Assembly (NCBI RefSeq): GCF_001748225.1
Contig: NZ_BDFE01000008.1
Location: forward strand, 1 to 64,000
Direction of reading: 5' to 3'
Length of the DNA: 64,000 nt
Source: Desulfoplanes formicivorans
GTDB lineage: Bacteria > Desulfobacterota > Desulfovibrionia > Desulfovibrionales > Desulfomicrobiaceae
The translations under genes and the position numbers were made by a program. How positions within the stretch are numbered: the first letter of the stretch is position 1; every line of letters starts with the position of its first letter. Below, piece by piece: positions 19,136 through 27,436 of the stretch. Under the pieces are notes generated by a model. The model was not told the origin of the DNA, ran no database searches, and saw only the letters and a program-made list of their open reading frames with translations.

Positions 19136-20029
19136 TCATCCCTGCTCGCGTCGTCGTAGAGCCAGTTCCAGCTTTCTGGCCAGGAGGGAGCACCCGAAGG
19201 TCAGACCAAAGTACATGAGGGTGATGGTGATCCAGACCTCGAAGGTGAGGTAGGTGGCGGCCATGAGCTCCATGCCCTGAAAGGTCAGCTCCTGGATGGA
19301 GATGACCGAAACGATGGCCGAATCCTTGATGGTGGAGATGAATTGACCGGCCAGGGGAGGAAGGACGATGCGCACGGCCTGGGGCAGGATGATAAAGCGC
19401 ATGGAGCTCCACCAGTCGAATCCCAGGGCGTTGCCGGCCTCCCATTGTCCCTGATCCACGGAATCAATGCCGCTGCGGACGATTTCCGTGATGTAGGCAC
19501 CTTCGTAAATCCCCAGGGTGATGACGGCCGTGAGAAACGAGGCCAGCTGAGATGTGGGGCCGAACAGCCATTCCAGTATGGATTTGGTCGCAGGAGCGCA
19601 ATTGTCCACGCACTGCTCGATTCCCAAAAAAGGCATGATCTGTTCGCCGACGAAAAAATAGAAGATGAACACCAGGACCAGGGGCGGCAGATTCCGGCTC
19701 AGGGAAACATAGGCTCCGCCAAGCCATCGCCTGACCCGGTGTTTGCTGATGCGCAGACACCCCATGAATATCCCGATGATTGTCGCCAAAATGGTGGACC
19801 AGACGCTCAACCGTATGGTGGTCATGAGCCCAAGGATGAGAAGATTGGGTACCCATCGTTCCTGGTGGGCGTCGTATCTGAAAAGGTATTGGGGAATAAC
19901 CGACCAATCCCAGGTGTAGTCCATGTTGGTGGTTGCCTGATAATACAGCCAGCCGGCTCCGGAAATGAGTATGAGCAGGATGATTAGGTCGAGAAGACTT
20001 GGTCTGCGTGGCGATGGTGGTCGGTACAT
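19136..20029 (-). CDS. Polar amino acid ABC transporter permease (HisM/GlnP type)
   Basis: This inner-membrane permease (297 aa) has an N-terminal helix at about residues 13-31, then the His/Glu/Gln-type transport core. The cytoplasmic EAA loop that contacts the ATPase is QWEAGNALGFDWW, followed by FIILPQAVRIVLPPL. It is the third gene of a set that reads permease (21845), binding protein (20935), permease (20029) on the - strand. No ATPase gene adjoins. The start has no clear ribosome binding site, and a strong hairpin lies just upstream (20041-20062), so expression may be lower than that of the binding protein. Confidence 0.88.
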   Translation of the reverse strand: MYRPPSPRRPSLLDLIILLILISGAGWLYYQATTNMDYTWDWSVIPQYLFRYDAHQERWVPNLLILGLMTTIRLSVWSTILATIIGIFMGCLRISKHRVRRWLGGAYVSLSRNLPPLVLVFIFYFFVGEQIMPFLGIEQCVDNCAPATKSILEWLFGPTSQLASFLTAVITLGIYEGAYITEIVRSGIDSVDQGQWEAGNALGFDWWSSMRFIILPQAVRIVLPPLAGQFISTIKDSAIVSVISIQELTFQGMELMAATYLTFEVWITITLMYFGLTFGCSLLARKLELALRRREQG

Positions 20030-20040
20030 GAGAAAAGGAT

Positions 20041-20062
20041 GCCTGCGGGATAGCCCGCAGGC
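20041..20062 (-). promoter_or_regulatory. Intercistronic hairpin between binding protein and permease genes
   Basis: GCCTGCGGG (20041-20049) and CCCGCAGGC (20054-20062) form a perfect 9-base-pair stem with a 4-base loop. On the - strand it lies in the message between the binding protein stop and the permease start. Such hairpins are known to stabilise the upstream binding protein message or to attenuate the downstream permease. Read on the + strand, seven T residues follow, so it also looks like an intrinsic terminator in that direction. Confidence 0.6.
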
Positions 20063-20104
20063 TTTTTTTATGAAGGAAGTATGTCAGAAAAAGCGTGTCG
20101 GGAG

Positions 20105-20935
20105 CTACTTGATCCGTTGTTCCCAGTCCAGTGTTTTGAACCAGTAATCGTGCCGGGCCTGTAGCCATCCCTCGGCCGAGGTGATGATGATCCAGTTGTT
20201 CAGAAAATTGAGAAAATCGGGATCACCCTTTTTGATGGCAAATCCGATGGGCTCCTTGGTGAAGGTTGTTTCTCCCAGTGGCAAAAAGAGCTTGTTCTCG
20301 TGTCGTATGGCCTGATGGGCCGGAAACGGTGCCGAGGCGATCATGGCGTGGGCCTTGCCGATGAGCACTTCCTGCAGTGCCTGGGCCTCGTCGTCAAAAA
20401 AGCGAAGCGTTGCCCGGGGCATGAACCGCTTGGCTGCCTGAACCGGTGTGGCCCCGGTGCGCGCCGACAGGGTCACCGAAGGTTTGTTGAAATCCTCCAG
20501 GCTGTTGAAACCTGCAGCCAGCTTCTTGTTGGCAATCATGGACATGCCCGAGTATTCGTAGGGAATGGTGAAATTGACCTTGAGATTGCGCTTGGGCGTG
20601 ATGCCCATCCCTCCGATGATGATGTCGAATTTGCCGGTTAAAAGAGACGGGATGATGCCGGACCATTTGGTGGGGATGAATTCGGGTCTGACGCCCATGT
20701 CATGGGCAAGGCGTGTGGCCACGTCGATTTCATATCCGATAAAGGCGCCTGTTTTGTCCTTCATGGCCCAGGGAACAAATGTGGAAAAACCGATTCGCAG
20801 CTTGCCGTTTTTGATGACTTTTTCCAGGGTGCTAGCGTCGCGGAGCTGTTCGGTCACCGGATTGGCCATGGCCTGGGTGGAAGTTGCCAGAAGTATGAAG
20901 CCACAACAGAAAAGCACAAAGCATCGAAAGCGCAT
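20105..20935 (-). CDS. Amino acid ABC transporter periplasmic substrate-binding protein
   Basis: This family 3 (SBP_bac_3) binding protein has 276 aa. The signal peptide is residues 1 to about 24 (MRFRCFVLFCCGFILLATST, likely cleaved after the QAMA segment). The mature part shows the typical LRIGFSTFVPWAM, GYEIDVATRLA, KFDIIIGGMGITPKR and VTLSARTGATP segments. ATG 20935 is set by AAGGAGG six bases upstream; the frame is open further but without signal. The ligand is probably a polar amino acid, but the exact one cannot be read from the sequence. It is flanked by its two permeases. Confidence 0.92.
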   Translation of the reverse strand: MRFRCFVLFCCGFILLATSTQAMANPVTEQLRDASTLEKVIKNGKLRIGFSTFVPWAMKDKTGAFIGYEIDVATRLAHDMGVRPEFIPTKWSGIIPSLLTGKFDIIIGGMGITPKRNLKVNFTIPYEYSGMSMIANKKLAAGFNSLEDFNKPSVTLSARTGATPVQAAKRFMPRATLRFFDDEAQALQEVLIGKAHAMIASAPFPAHQAIRHENKLFLPLGETTFTKEPIGFAIKKGDPDFLNFLNNWIIITSAEGWLQARHDYWFKTLDWEQRIK

Positions 20936-21035
20936 GAAAGGCCTCCTTGAAGGGGTTGCTTGACAGGGCAGCAGGTTGTGATGGGAATGAACATGGTACA
21001 TGAAAAAAGGGAACAAGAAAACGGCAAACCAGAGC

Positions 21036-21845
21036 TCACCATGTTTTTTGCTGCATCAGGGTTACCAGAAGGGAGAGAAATCCAGTCAGCACCAGATAGA
21101 TAGCTGCTACCGTGAACCAGATTTCAAAGGTCAGAAAGGAATCCGCAATGATGGCCTGGCCCTGCATGGTCAGATCGTAGACCGCGATGGTGCTCACTAA
21201 GGCCGAGTCCTTGATCAGGGAGATACCCTGGCTTGTCAGGGGGGGAGCGATCCTGCGCAGGGTCTGAGGCAGAATGACCAATCTGTAAAGGTCAAAGGAT
21301 GTCATGCCCAGACTGTACCCGGCCTCCCACTGTCCCTTGGGGATGGATCGGATACCGGCCCGAAAAATTTCCGAGGCGTACGCGCCTTCAAAAAGGCTGA
21401 GGGCCAGAACCGCAATGGCAAAGCGGTCCAGGCCGATAATGGGCGAGATGACAAAATAGAGAAAGAATATCTGGATGAGCAGAGGGGTGTTGCGAATGAA
21501 TTCGAGATACACCCGGGAGACGCTTCGGGCCATGAACGAGCCGGAAAGACGCATCATGGCCGTGGTCAGGGCAATGGCAAAGGCGAAAACCAGGCTCCAT
21601 CCCGTGATTTTCAGGGTTACGATCAGGCCTGTCAGGAGCGGACCCAGGGTGAATCCTTCCTCGTTCCAGGTAAAAAGGTACCTGGGCACCTGATACCATT
21701 GCCAGTTGTACCCCAGATCAGCAGACCCGTGAACAATGAGCCAGGTCAGCAGGCCCAGCACTCCGAAGAATTTGGCCAGGTCCGTGATCCAGACCTGAAA
21801 AGCCTGGCCGGAAAAAGACGGCAGGGATGCAAAAAGAATGGACAT
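21036..21845 (-). CDS. Polar amino acid ABC transporter permease (HisM/GlnP type)
   Basis: This second permease (269 aa from ATG 21845) has the His/Glu/Gln permease core with EFIRNTPLLIQIFFLYF and the EAA loop QWEAGYSLGMTSFDLYRLV followed by ILPQTLRRIAPPL. It probably pairs with the permease at 19136-20029 as a heterodimer serving the binding protein between them. A TTG at 21893 would extend the N-terminus by 16 residues; neither start has a good ribosome binding site. It may be co-transcribed with the genes at 21950-24021. Confidence 0.9.
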   Translation of the reverse strand: MSILFASLPSFSGQAFQVWITDLAKFFGVLGLLTWLIVHGSADLGYNWQWYQVPRYLFTWNEEGFTLGPLLTGLIVTLKITGWSLVFAFAIALTTAMMRLSGSFMARSVSRVYLEFIRNTPLLIQIFFLYFVISPIIGLDRFAIAVLALSLFEGAYASEIFRAGIRSIPKGQWEAGYSLGMTSFDLYRLVILPQTLRRIAPPLTSQGISLIKDSALVSTIAVYDLTMQGQAIIADSFLTFEIWFTVAAIYLVLTGFLSLLVTLMQQKTW

Positions 21846-21949
21846 GATTTGAAAGATGCCTGCTCGGGCATGACGGTTGGGATCTGCTTGCAAGGAATCA
21901 TCTTTAGGTGAATCCCGCTGTCATTGTCAAACCCGCGAGGTCCTGCCGG

Positions 21950-22381
21950 CTACGAAGACGCCGGCTTGCCCATGGCCTGGTGCTCCCGGGTAAGTTCCGT
22001 CAGCAGGTCGGTTAGGGACCATGTAGCAGAAACCGGGGTCAGGGTGGCCCATATGGGACGAGGAAGCTCAATGGATTTATAGATCTTCATGAAGGCGTGA
22101 AGTTCGTGTTCCAGAAGACCTCCCATGATCACAAAAGGAGAGGCAAGAACGTGATCATGGGGAGCGCTTTGATCCTCCCGGGCAAAGAGTTCTTCCAGGG
22201 TGCACGAGAAATCTTCCCGGCCCGGGAAAATCAGGGGGAGGTCTTCGAACTCCCTGGTTGTGTCCAAATGGGTTATGAGACGTTGCCGGTCACGTGGATC
22301 AAGACCATGGACCAGGACTTTTCTGGGTCCGAACAATCGGTTGTCCGACTGGCCCACTGGTTTGAATGTACTTTGACTCAT
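21950..22381 (-). CDS. Conserved small protein, DUF3783-like
   Basis: This is a soluble 143-residue protein with no signal or membrane segment. The C-terminal half (PRPIWATLTPVSATWSLTDL, then LLTEL) resembles the DUF3783 family, whose function is unknown; the assignment is from memory of the family pattern. Its ATG overlaps the stop of the preceding gene (ATGA at 22378-22381), so the two are translationally coupled. The N-terminal half may be a small nucleotide-free alpha/beta domain, but nothing specific can be claimed. Confidence 0.7.
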   Translation of the reverse strand: MSQSTFKPVGQSDNRLFGPRKVLVHGLDPRDRQRLITHLDTTREFEDLPLIFPGREDFSCTLEELFAREDQSAPHDHVLASPFVIMGGLLEHELHAFMKIYKSIELPRPIWATLTPVSATWSLTDLLTELTREHQAMGKPASS

Positions 22382-22608
22382 GATTGCTGCTCCTGGGTGG
22401 TTGTTGCTGCCTGGCGGATCCGGGCAAGAAGCTGGTTGACATCCAGGTGGTATTTGGCGGCCAGGCCTTCAAGGGATTCGAACAAGGCGTTGCACAAAAC
22501 GCATTCCCCAGCCTGTTTGTCGTAGCTGCGAAATACGGGTTCGGTTGTTTTGTACGCGGCTACAATGTCCAGAACCCGGGATGCCGGGGAGATATCTTCG
22601 GGCCTCAT
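22378..22608 (-). CDS. Small CxxC protein resembling the DUF1858 / Hcp-associated redox disulfide domain
   Basis: This 76-residue protein has one CxxC pair in CVLCNALFESLEGLAAKYHL, followed by a VNQLLARI helix. The pattern (a cysteine pair, then A-L-F-E-(S/T)-L-E, then a short helix ending in V-x-x-L-L) resembles DUF1858, including the variant known as the hybrid cluster protein-associated redox disulfide domain. The ATG at 22608 is preceded by GGTGGAGG at good spacing, so I prefer it to the GTG at 22623. It overlaps the next gene by four bases. hcp itself lies 39 kb away in this window. Confidence 0.65.
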   Translation of the reverse strand: MRPEDISPASRVLDIVAAYKTTEPVFRSYDKQAGECVLCNALFESLEGLAAKYHLDVNQLLARIRQAATTTQEQQS

Positions 22609-22662
22609 GGGGTGAGCCTCCACCTAAAAGGGTTGCGATCGTGAACAGGATGATCACCGGGA

Positions 22663-24021
22663 TCAAGGGAAGATGCTCATTCCGGTGATCTTGTTGATCA
22701 GCAGTCCGGAGGGCCGGTCAAGATGGTTCAGCTCCGCCCCGGGATACAGGGTGGTGATCACGGTCTTGCCGATGATGTATCGTCCTTCCCCGGCCATCAG
22801 GGTTTTGGTCTTGAGCCCCCACATGTTGTGCATGATGACCGGTTGTCCCTGATATTGGCCCAGATAAAGGACAATGTGCCCGGGCATCCAGATGAGGGTT
22901 CGCAAGGCAATCCCCTGCGTCCTGATGATGTTTTCCTTGTCCTTGGCCGAAAGTCCGGCAAGGTTGATGCGCCGTCCCTGTCTGGCCTGCTGGGAAGAGT
23001 TTCTGGGTAGCCAGAAGCCAAACGGGGTCATGTAGTCCCGGGTCATGGCTGAACAATCGCGATTGGCGTACATGCCACCCCATCCATAGGGCTGGCCCAT
23101 GAACCCCTGGGCCAGAAAAACCTGATTGTCCAGGGTCATGGGCAGGGGAAAGGGGGCCATCTCCAGTCCCTTCATGTCGGCCTTGACCAGAACGGCCTTG
23201 CGGGATGCGTCGGCCGCCGGCATGAGGAGCATGGGACGGGTCGGGCTTTCCATGGCAACGGGGTAGATGGCTCCGATATGGGTCATGCATCGGAACACGC
23301 CTTCCGTATCGATGATGGGACGGTCGTCCCGCAGGGGCACGGCAAAATGGTCGGATTGGAATCGGGCCATAAAGGCCTCGTCCACCATGGCCAGGTTGTT
23401 GACCGGAACCCATCCGTACACAAATCCTGCCTCGACCAGGGCCCATTCCTTGTCCCGGGTCAGATGGCAGACATGGACGGGGGTTCCGGCCCACAGGACC
23501 GAATACTGCATATAGTCAAAGGGGTATCCTTCCCCGGGCCGGTCAAAGGAATGGAAGCCGGGATGGCGGGTTGGCAGGGCACGTGCATGAGTGTCCATGA
23601 TGGTGATGGCCCGGGCATCCTGGTTGGGAAAGGTTTCCTGGTCACATGTGGCCACAAGCCGGGTAATCCGCTGTGTGGGCCAGGGTTGCAGGTTTTCTCC
23701 AATGACTTTGCTGGTACCCAGAGTGTTGATTGATCTCAACAGGTTTTCGGCAGGGTAGAGTGTGGCCGCCTTGAGATGCCAGGGGGCGAAAAAATGGGTC
23801 AGATACTGCTTGGCAAGACGGCTCTGGTTGGGGATATGGCTGTGGTCGTCCATGGAGCCGGAATTCGCCCCTATAATGCGCGACACGTCCTGGGGAATGG
23901 TCTGTACATCCTCAATGGAGCCCCCCAGGGGCGGGCGCGAGCATGCAACACATAGGACAACAAGGAACCAGACCATGGTCATGGCGGTATGTAAGCGACC
24001 CCTTGCAAGGAAAAGACGCAT
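22663..24021 (-). CDS. SH3 and NlpC/P60-domain lipoprotein, probable cell wall gamma-D-glutamyl endopeptidase
   Basis: The protein has 452 aa. The N-terminal VWFLVVLCVACS is a lipoprotein signal with a slightly atypical lipobox. An N-terminal helical domain and two SH3-like domains (about 130-300) precede an NlpC/P60 peptidase domain. The catalytic cysteine lies in NRDCSAMTRDY and the histidine in MPGHIVLYLG, with a further histidine in VIMHNMWG. The architecture matches a Desulfovibrio peptidase known from structural work to cut gamma-D-Glu-diamino acid bonds. GGGAG before ATG 24021 sets the start. It may head the - strand operon down to 19136. Confidence 0.88.
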   Translation of the reverse strand: MRLFLARGRLHTAMTMVWFLVVLCVACSRPPLGGSIEDVQTIPQDVSRIIGANSGSMDDHSHIPNQSRLAKQYLTHFFAPWHLKAATLYPAENLLRSINTLGTSKVIGENLQPWPTQRITRLVATCDQETFPNQDARAITIMDTHARALPTRHPGFHSFDRPGEGYPFDYMQYSVLWAGTPVHVCHLTRDKEWALVEAGFVYGWVPVNNLAMVDEAFMARFQSDHFAVPLRDDRPIIDTEGVFRCMTHIGAIYPVAMESPTRPMLLMPAADASRKAVLVKADMKGLEMAPFPLPMTLDNQVFLAQGFMGQPYGWGGMYANRDCSAMTRDYMTPFGFWLPRNSSQQARQGRRINLAGLSAKDKENIIRTQGIALRTLIWMPGHIVLYLGQYQGQPVIMHNMWGLKTKTLMAGEGRYIIGKTVITTLYPGAELNHLDRPSGLLINKITGMSIFP

Positions 24022-24133
24022 GACAAAACTCCCGTTGGACAGGGGTGGACAAGGCGATTGACTCTGCCTTGAAATGTTTTTACAAATGTCTTTTCTTGTA
24101 ATCCAACAAAGCACAAAAGGGAAGGTTAAGGGT

Positions 24134-24361
24134 ATGGATGCTAGTTTGCAGGAAATGATCAAGGCGTTGACGTTCAAGGAAGTTCTGTTTGCGGATGAAA
24201 AACGGGCGGCCATTGATTTCGGCCCTGTCATTTGCGTCTTTGAAAAACACGGCGATACCTGGCATACCGTGGGCACCTCGGAACATGGTGCAACCGGTTT
24301 GTTCTACGAGGACGCCAAAAAGGTTTTTGCGGATCGGGCCGAAGTGGCTCAGCGGCTGTAA
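24134..24361 (+). CDS. Small conserved hypothetical protein
   Basis: This is a soluble 75-residue protein with no signal peptide, no cysteine pair and no recognised motif. It contains repeated short beta-strand-like segments (AAIDFGPVICVFEK and TWHTVGTSEH). An upstream in-frame ATG at 24074 would add an unlikely N-terminus; ATG 24134 has AAGG and GGG runs ahead of it. It is divergent from the NlpC/P60 gene and is followed by a very strong terminator, which supports its being a real, separately transcribed gene. Function unknown. Confidence 0.7.
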   Translation: MDASLQEMIKALTFKEVLFADEKRAAIDFGPVICVFEKHGDTWHTVGTSEHGATGLFYEDAKKVFADRAEVAQRL

Positions 24362-24387
24362 TCCGGCTGCATCTGTTGTCCTGTCAA

Positions 24388-24431
24388 CAAGCGGGAAAAC
24401 AGGGGAATGCCCCTGTTTTCCCGCTTGTTTT
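24388..24431 (+). terminator. Strong intrinsic terminator
   Basis: Arms at 24388-24405 and 24410-24427 form a perfect 18-base-pair stem around the loop AATG, followed by TTTTGTTT. It closes the single-gene unit at 24134-24361. On the opposite strand no T tract follows, so it acts mainly on the + strand. Confidence 0.9.
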
Positions 24432-24610
24432 GTTTGGGCTGCCCTGGAGCAGAACCTGGGCGCCATGGTGAGCAGCTGGTCGGCTGTGTGGCTATCGCCA
24501 GGACGGCCGAGGTGGGGCCTCCCGTGAGCACAAAAGAAGGCCATCGAACATGGGTTCGATGGCCCTGATGGAAATGCGCGGTCGCCCCTGGTGGCGTCAA
24601 CGGGGATGCG

Positions 24611-26212
24611 TTAGACTTTTTCCCGCGTGGTGTGAAAGACAATGTCGGGCCATTGTTCCATGGTGTAATCCAGGCGCCACTTGCTCGGGGCCAGGTAAGT
24701 CAGGGCGCCTTCGGCGTCCAGGGCCATGTTGGACTGGAATTCCCGAGTGAACTGATCCAGAATTTTCTGCTGGTCGCAGGTCACCCATCGGGCTGTTTCC
24801 GTTTGAACGGGCTCGTAAACGGCATCCACCCCGTATTCGTCTTTCAGGCGGGACATGATGACATCAAACTGGAGGACACCCACGGCACCAAGAATATAGT
24901 CATTGTTCATCATGGGTCTGAAAAGCTGCACAGCGCCCTCCTCGGAGAGCTGGGTCAGTCCCTTGTTCAACTGCTTGGATTTGAGGGGATTTTTCAGGAT
25001 GACCCGTCTGAAGTGCTCGGGTGCGAAATTGGGGATGCCCGTGAACTTGAGAGGCTCTTTCTCGGTAAAGGTGTCGCCGATACGGATGGTTCCGTGGTTG
25101 TGCACCCCGATGATGTCGCCGGGCCATGCCTCTTCCACTCCGGTTCGGTCCTGGGCCATGAAAATGGTCGCATTGGCGATCTGGATTTCCTTGCCCAATC
25201 GATGGTGACGGACCTTCATGCCCCTGGTGAACTTGCCCGAACAGATGCGCACGAAAGCGAGCCGGTCCCTGTGGGCCGGGTCCATGTTTGCCTGGATCTT
25301 GAAGGCCACGCCGGAAAATTCCGGTTCATAGGGAGAGACCTCCCTGGTGGTTGTCTGTCTGGGTTGGGGAGGCGGAGCAAGTTCCACAAAGGTATCAAGC
25401 AGTTCCTGAACCCCGAAGTTGTTGATGGCGCTGCCGAAGAATACCGGGGTCTGCAATCCCTTGAGGTAGCGTTCCCGGTCAAAGGGGTAACCGGCTCCTT
25501 CGATGAGTTCGAGATTCATGCGCAGTTCGTCGGCATGCTGGCCCAGAAGTTCGTCCAGTTTGGGATCGTTGATGTCGGTGATGACAATACCTTCCTGGAT
25601 TCTGCCCCCATGGGTTGCCGAAAACAGATGGAGTTGCTTTTTGTGGATATTGTAGGTCCCTTGAAACTGTTTACCCATGCCAATGGGCCAGGACAGGGGG
25701 GCGCATTCAATATGCAGGGTCTTTTCAATGTCCTCCAGAATGTCCAGGGGGTCCAATCCGTCCCGGTCGAGTTTGTTCACAAAGGTCATGATGGGGGTAT
25801 CCCGCATCCGGCAGACGTCCATGAGCTTGCGGGTCTGGACCTCAACACCCTTGGCGCTGTCAATGACCATGAGGGCGGAGTCCACCGCCGTGAGCACCCT
25901 GTAGGTGTCTTCGGAAAAGTCCTGATGGCCGGGGGTATCCAGGAGGTTGATCTCAAAGCCGTTGTAATTGAACTTCATCACCGAGGTGGTCACGGAGATG
26001 CCGCGTTCCTGTTCCATGGCCATCCAGTCGGAGGTGGCATACCGATTGGCCTTGCGGGACTTGATGGTCCCTGCCATCTGGATGGCTCCGCCGTAGAGCA
26101 GGAGTTTTTCGGTCAGGGTGGTCTTTCCGGCGTCCGGGTGGCTGATGATCCCGAAGGTTCGGCGTTTGTCCACTTCTCTGGTTAATTGCTTGAGGGAAAT
26201 ATCTGCTGCCAT
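24611..26212 (-). CDS. prfC: Peptide chain release factor 3 (RF3)
   Basis: This translational GTPase (533 aa) recycles RF1/RF2 from the ribosome after peptide release. The G1 motif is [35 protein letters not shown] and the NKLDRDG G4 motif follow. The GTPase domain plus the C-terminal layout ([30 protein letters not shown]) are specific to RF3 rather than EF-G. Two ATGs occur six bases apart; the second (26212) has GAGG at seven bases, so I chose it. Confidence 0.95.
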   Translation of the reverse strand: MAADISLKQLTREVDKRRTFGIISHPDAGKTTLTEKLLLYGGAIQMAGTIKSRKANRYATSDWMAMEQERGISVTTSVMKFNYNGFEINLLDTPGHQDFSEDTYRVLTAVDSALMVIDSAKGVEVQTRKLMDVCRMRDTPIMTFVNKLDRDGLDPLDILEDIEKTLHIECAPLSWPIGMGKQFQGTYNIHKKQLHLFSATHGGRIQEGIVITDINDPKLDELLGQHADELRMNLELIEGAGYPFDRERYLKGLQTPVFFGSAINNFGVQELLDTFVELAPPPQPRQTTTREVSPYEPEFSGVAFKIQANMDPAHRDRLAFVRICSGKFTRGMKVRHHRLGKEIQIANATIFMAQDRTGVEEAWPGDIIGVHNHGTIRIGDTFTEKEPLKFTGIPNFAPEHFRRVILKNPLKSKQLNKGLTQLSEEGAVQLFRPMMNNDYILGAVGVLQFDVIMSRLKDEYGVDAVYEPVQTETARWVTCDQQKILDQFTREFQSNMALDAEGALTYLAPSKWRLDYTMEQWPDIVFHTTREKV

Positions 26213-26296
26213 GGACATACCTCGAAAATGAAAATGCCTTGCCCTGCCAGGTGGCGGGAAAGGCGAAATGGATGTGATTGGGGTGCTTGTCGGCGG

Positions 26297-26324
26297 GGTA
26301 TAAGGGAACGCCTGAATTGCTCAA
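26297..26324 (-). promoter_or_regulatory. Possible sigma-70 type promoter for prfC
   Basis: On the - strand, TTGAGC (26324-26319) and TATACC (26302-26297) are separated by 16 bases, about 85 bases upstream of the prfC start. Four to five positions of each hexamer match the consensus. The rest of the gap between 26213 and 26472 shows nothing else I can name. Confidence 0.35.
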
Positions 26325-26472
26325 AATGTGAGATAATCAGAAAAAGGTCAAGAAGAAAGAATGTGGGCCGTGTCTGGTGTGTGGATACCGGGTGCAGCGG
26401 CGTCCTTTTTCTCCGGTCGGCCTTGCTCACGGGCTGATGTCAGCTCGTTGCAGGTCAAGATGATTTTTGTTC

Positions 26473-27255
26473 TCACCGGAAAAAGGACGCCATTTCCTGG
26501 CGTTGTTCCCGTAATCTGGATACGGGGTCCTGCCTGATAAAAGCGGCCGGGGTGACTTCCAGGGTGAGGTGACCTGTGTAGCCGTCCTGGGCCACCAGGG
26601 CCAGGAATTCCCACAGGGGGAGATTGCCCTTCCCGGGCCAGAGGTGTTCCTGCCATCCTGAGGCATCGGAAAAATGGATGTTGCTGACCAATAATCGGGG
26701 GATGCGTTTCCACCCCTTGAGGATATCGTAACTGCTTACCCCGAGATGACAGGTATCCAGGGTCATGTTGGTTCCTTTTTGGGCGCACAGCAGGGCCAGT
26801 TGGGTGAGGGGGTCTTTGGCAAAGGGGGATTGTTGCCCCCAGGGGAGATTCTCAATGCCCAGGGTGAGTCGCGGGGAGGCTTCCATATCCATGGGAAGAT
26901 CAAAAGAGGACCTGAACCACCAGAATAAAGCGAGTTCTCCCTGCCGGAAATGGGGTGGATGCAGGGTAATGTGGCGCACGTCTTTCAATTGGTTGCCCAG
27001 GGCAATGGACTTTTTCCAGGCGTGCAGATGCCCCCCCCACAGGGCCCATTTCCTGAACGGGGCATGCAGGGAGATGATTTTGCAGGGGGCGGTCTGGCTG
27101 ATGAGACGTTGGGGGTCGAGCATGTCCGGATGGGACAGGATGAGTTCCAATCCATCAAAACCCGCATCCGTGCAGATTGCAGCGATTTCCTCCAGGGGTC
27201 GGTCAAAGAGGCAGCCCGTGGAAAGAAGAATGGTTGGTCGTTCTTTGGAGGGCAT
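26473..27255 (-). CDS. Sugar phosphate isomerase/epimerase-like TIM barrel protein
   Basis: This 260-residue protein belongs to the AP endonuclease 2 / xylose isomerase-like barrel family. Residues arranged like the family's divalent-metal ligands are seen in GFDGLELILSHP, ISLHAPFR, LGIENLPWG, MTLDTCHLG, NIHFSDASG and LTLEVTP. The family includes sugar isomerases, epimerases and endonuclease IV-like enzymes, so the substrate is open. The ATG at 27255 is preferred to an upstream start at 27288. A repeat element lies immediately upstream (27276-27427). Confidence 0.8.
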   Translation of the reverse strand: MPSKERPTILLSTGCLFDRPLEEIAAICTDAGFDGLELILSHPDMLDPQRLISQTAPCKIISLHAPFRKWALWGGHLHAWKKSIALGNQLKDVRHITLHPPHFRQGELALFWWFRSSFDLPMDMEASPRLTLGIENLPWGQQSPFAKDPLTQLALLCAQKGTNMTLDTCHLGVSSYDILKGWKRIPRLLVSNIHFSDASGWQEHLWPGKGNLPLWEFLALVAQDGYTGHLTLEVTPAAFIRQDPVSRLREQRQEMASFFR

Positions 27256-27275
27256 GGGGGACTGTAAGAGTATGA

Positions 27276-27427
27276 GTACGCAGTGCACAGTGCACAGTGC
27301 GCAGACAGGGATGATATCTGTACGGGGAAGAAGACGTGCTGGTCGTTTCTAGAAATACTTGCAAAGTATTTCTGTCAATACCATACTTTTGCTTTTTCCT
27401 GCGCACTGCCAACTGCGTCCTGCGTAC
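27276..27427. repeat. Structured intergenic repeat element with inverted ends
   Basis: The left end (27276-27304) is built of GTGCACA-like heptads and reads GTACGCAGTGCACAGTGCAC at its start. The right end (27399-27427) is its imperfect inverted copy; the outer eight bases (GTACGCAG / CTGCGTAC) and the inner CAGTGCGCAG / CTGCGCACTG match exactly. Between them AGAAATACTT (27351-27360) and AAGTATTTCT (27364-27373) form a perfect hairpin. No open frame fits. It could be a miniature inverted-repeat element or a variable intergenic repeat. Confidence 0.6.
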
Positions 27428-27436
27428 TTTTCTTTT

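Noticed and set aside
24632-26185. Antisense open frame (517 codons) opposite prfC
   Set aside because: It mirrors a clear RF3 gene and its translation is Gly/Asp/Val-rich with no motif.
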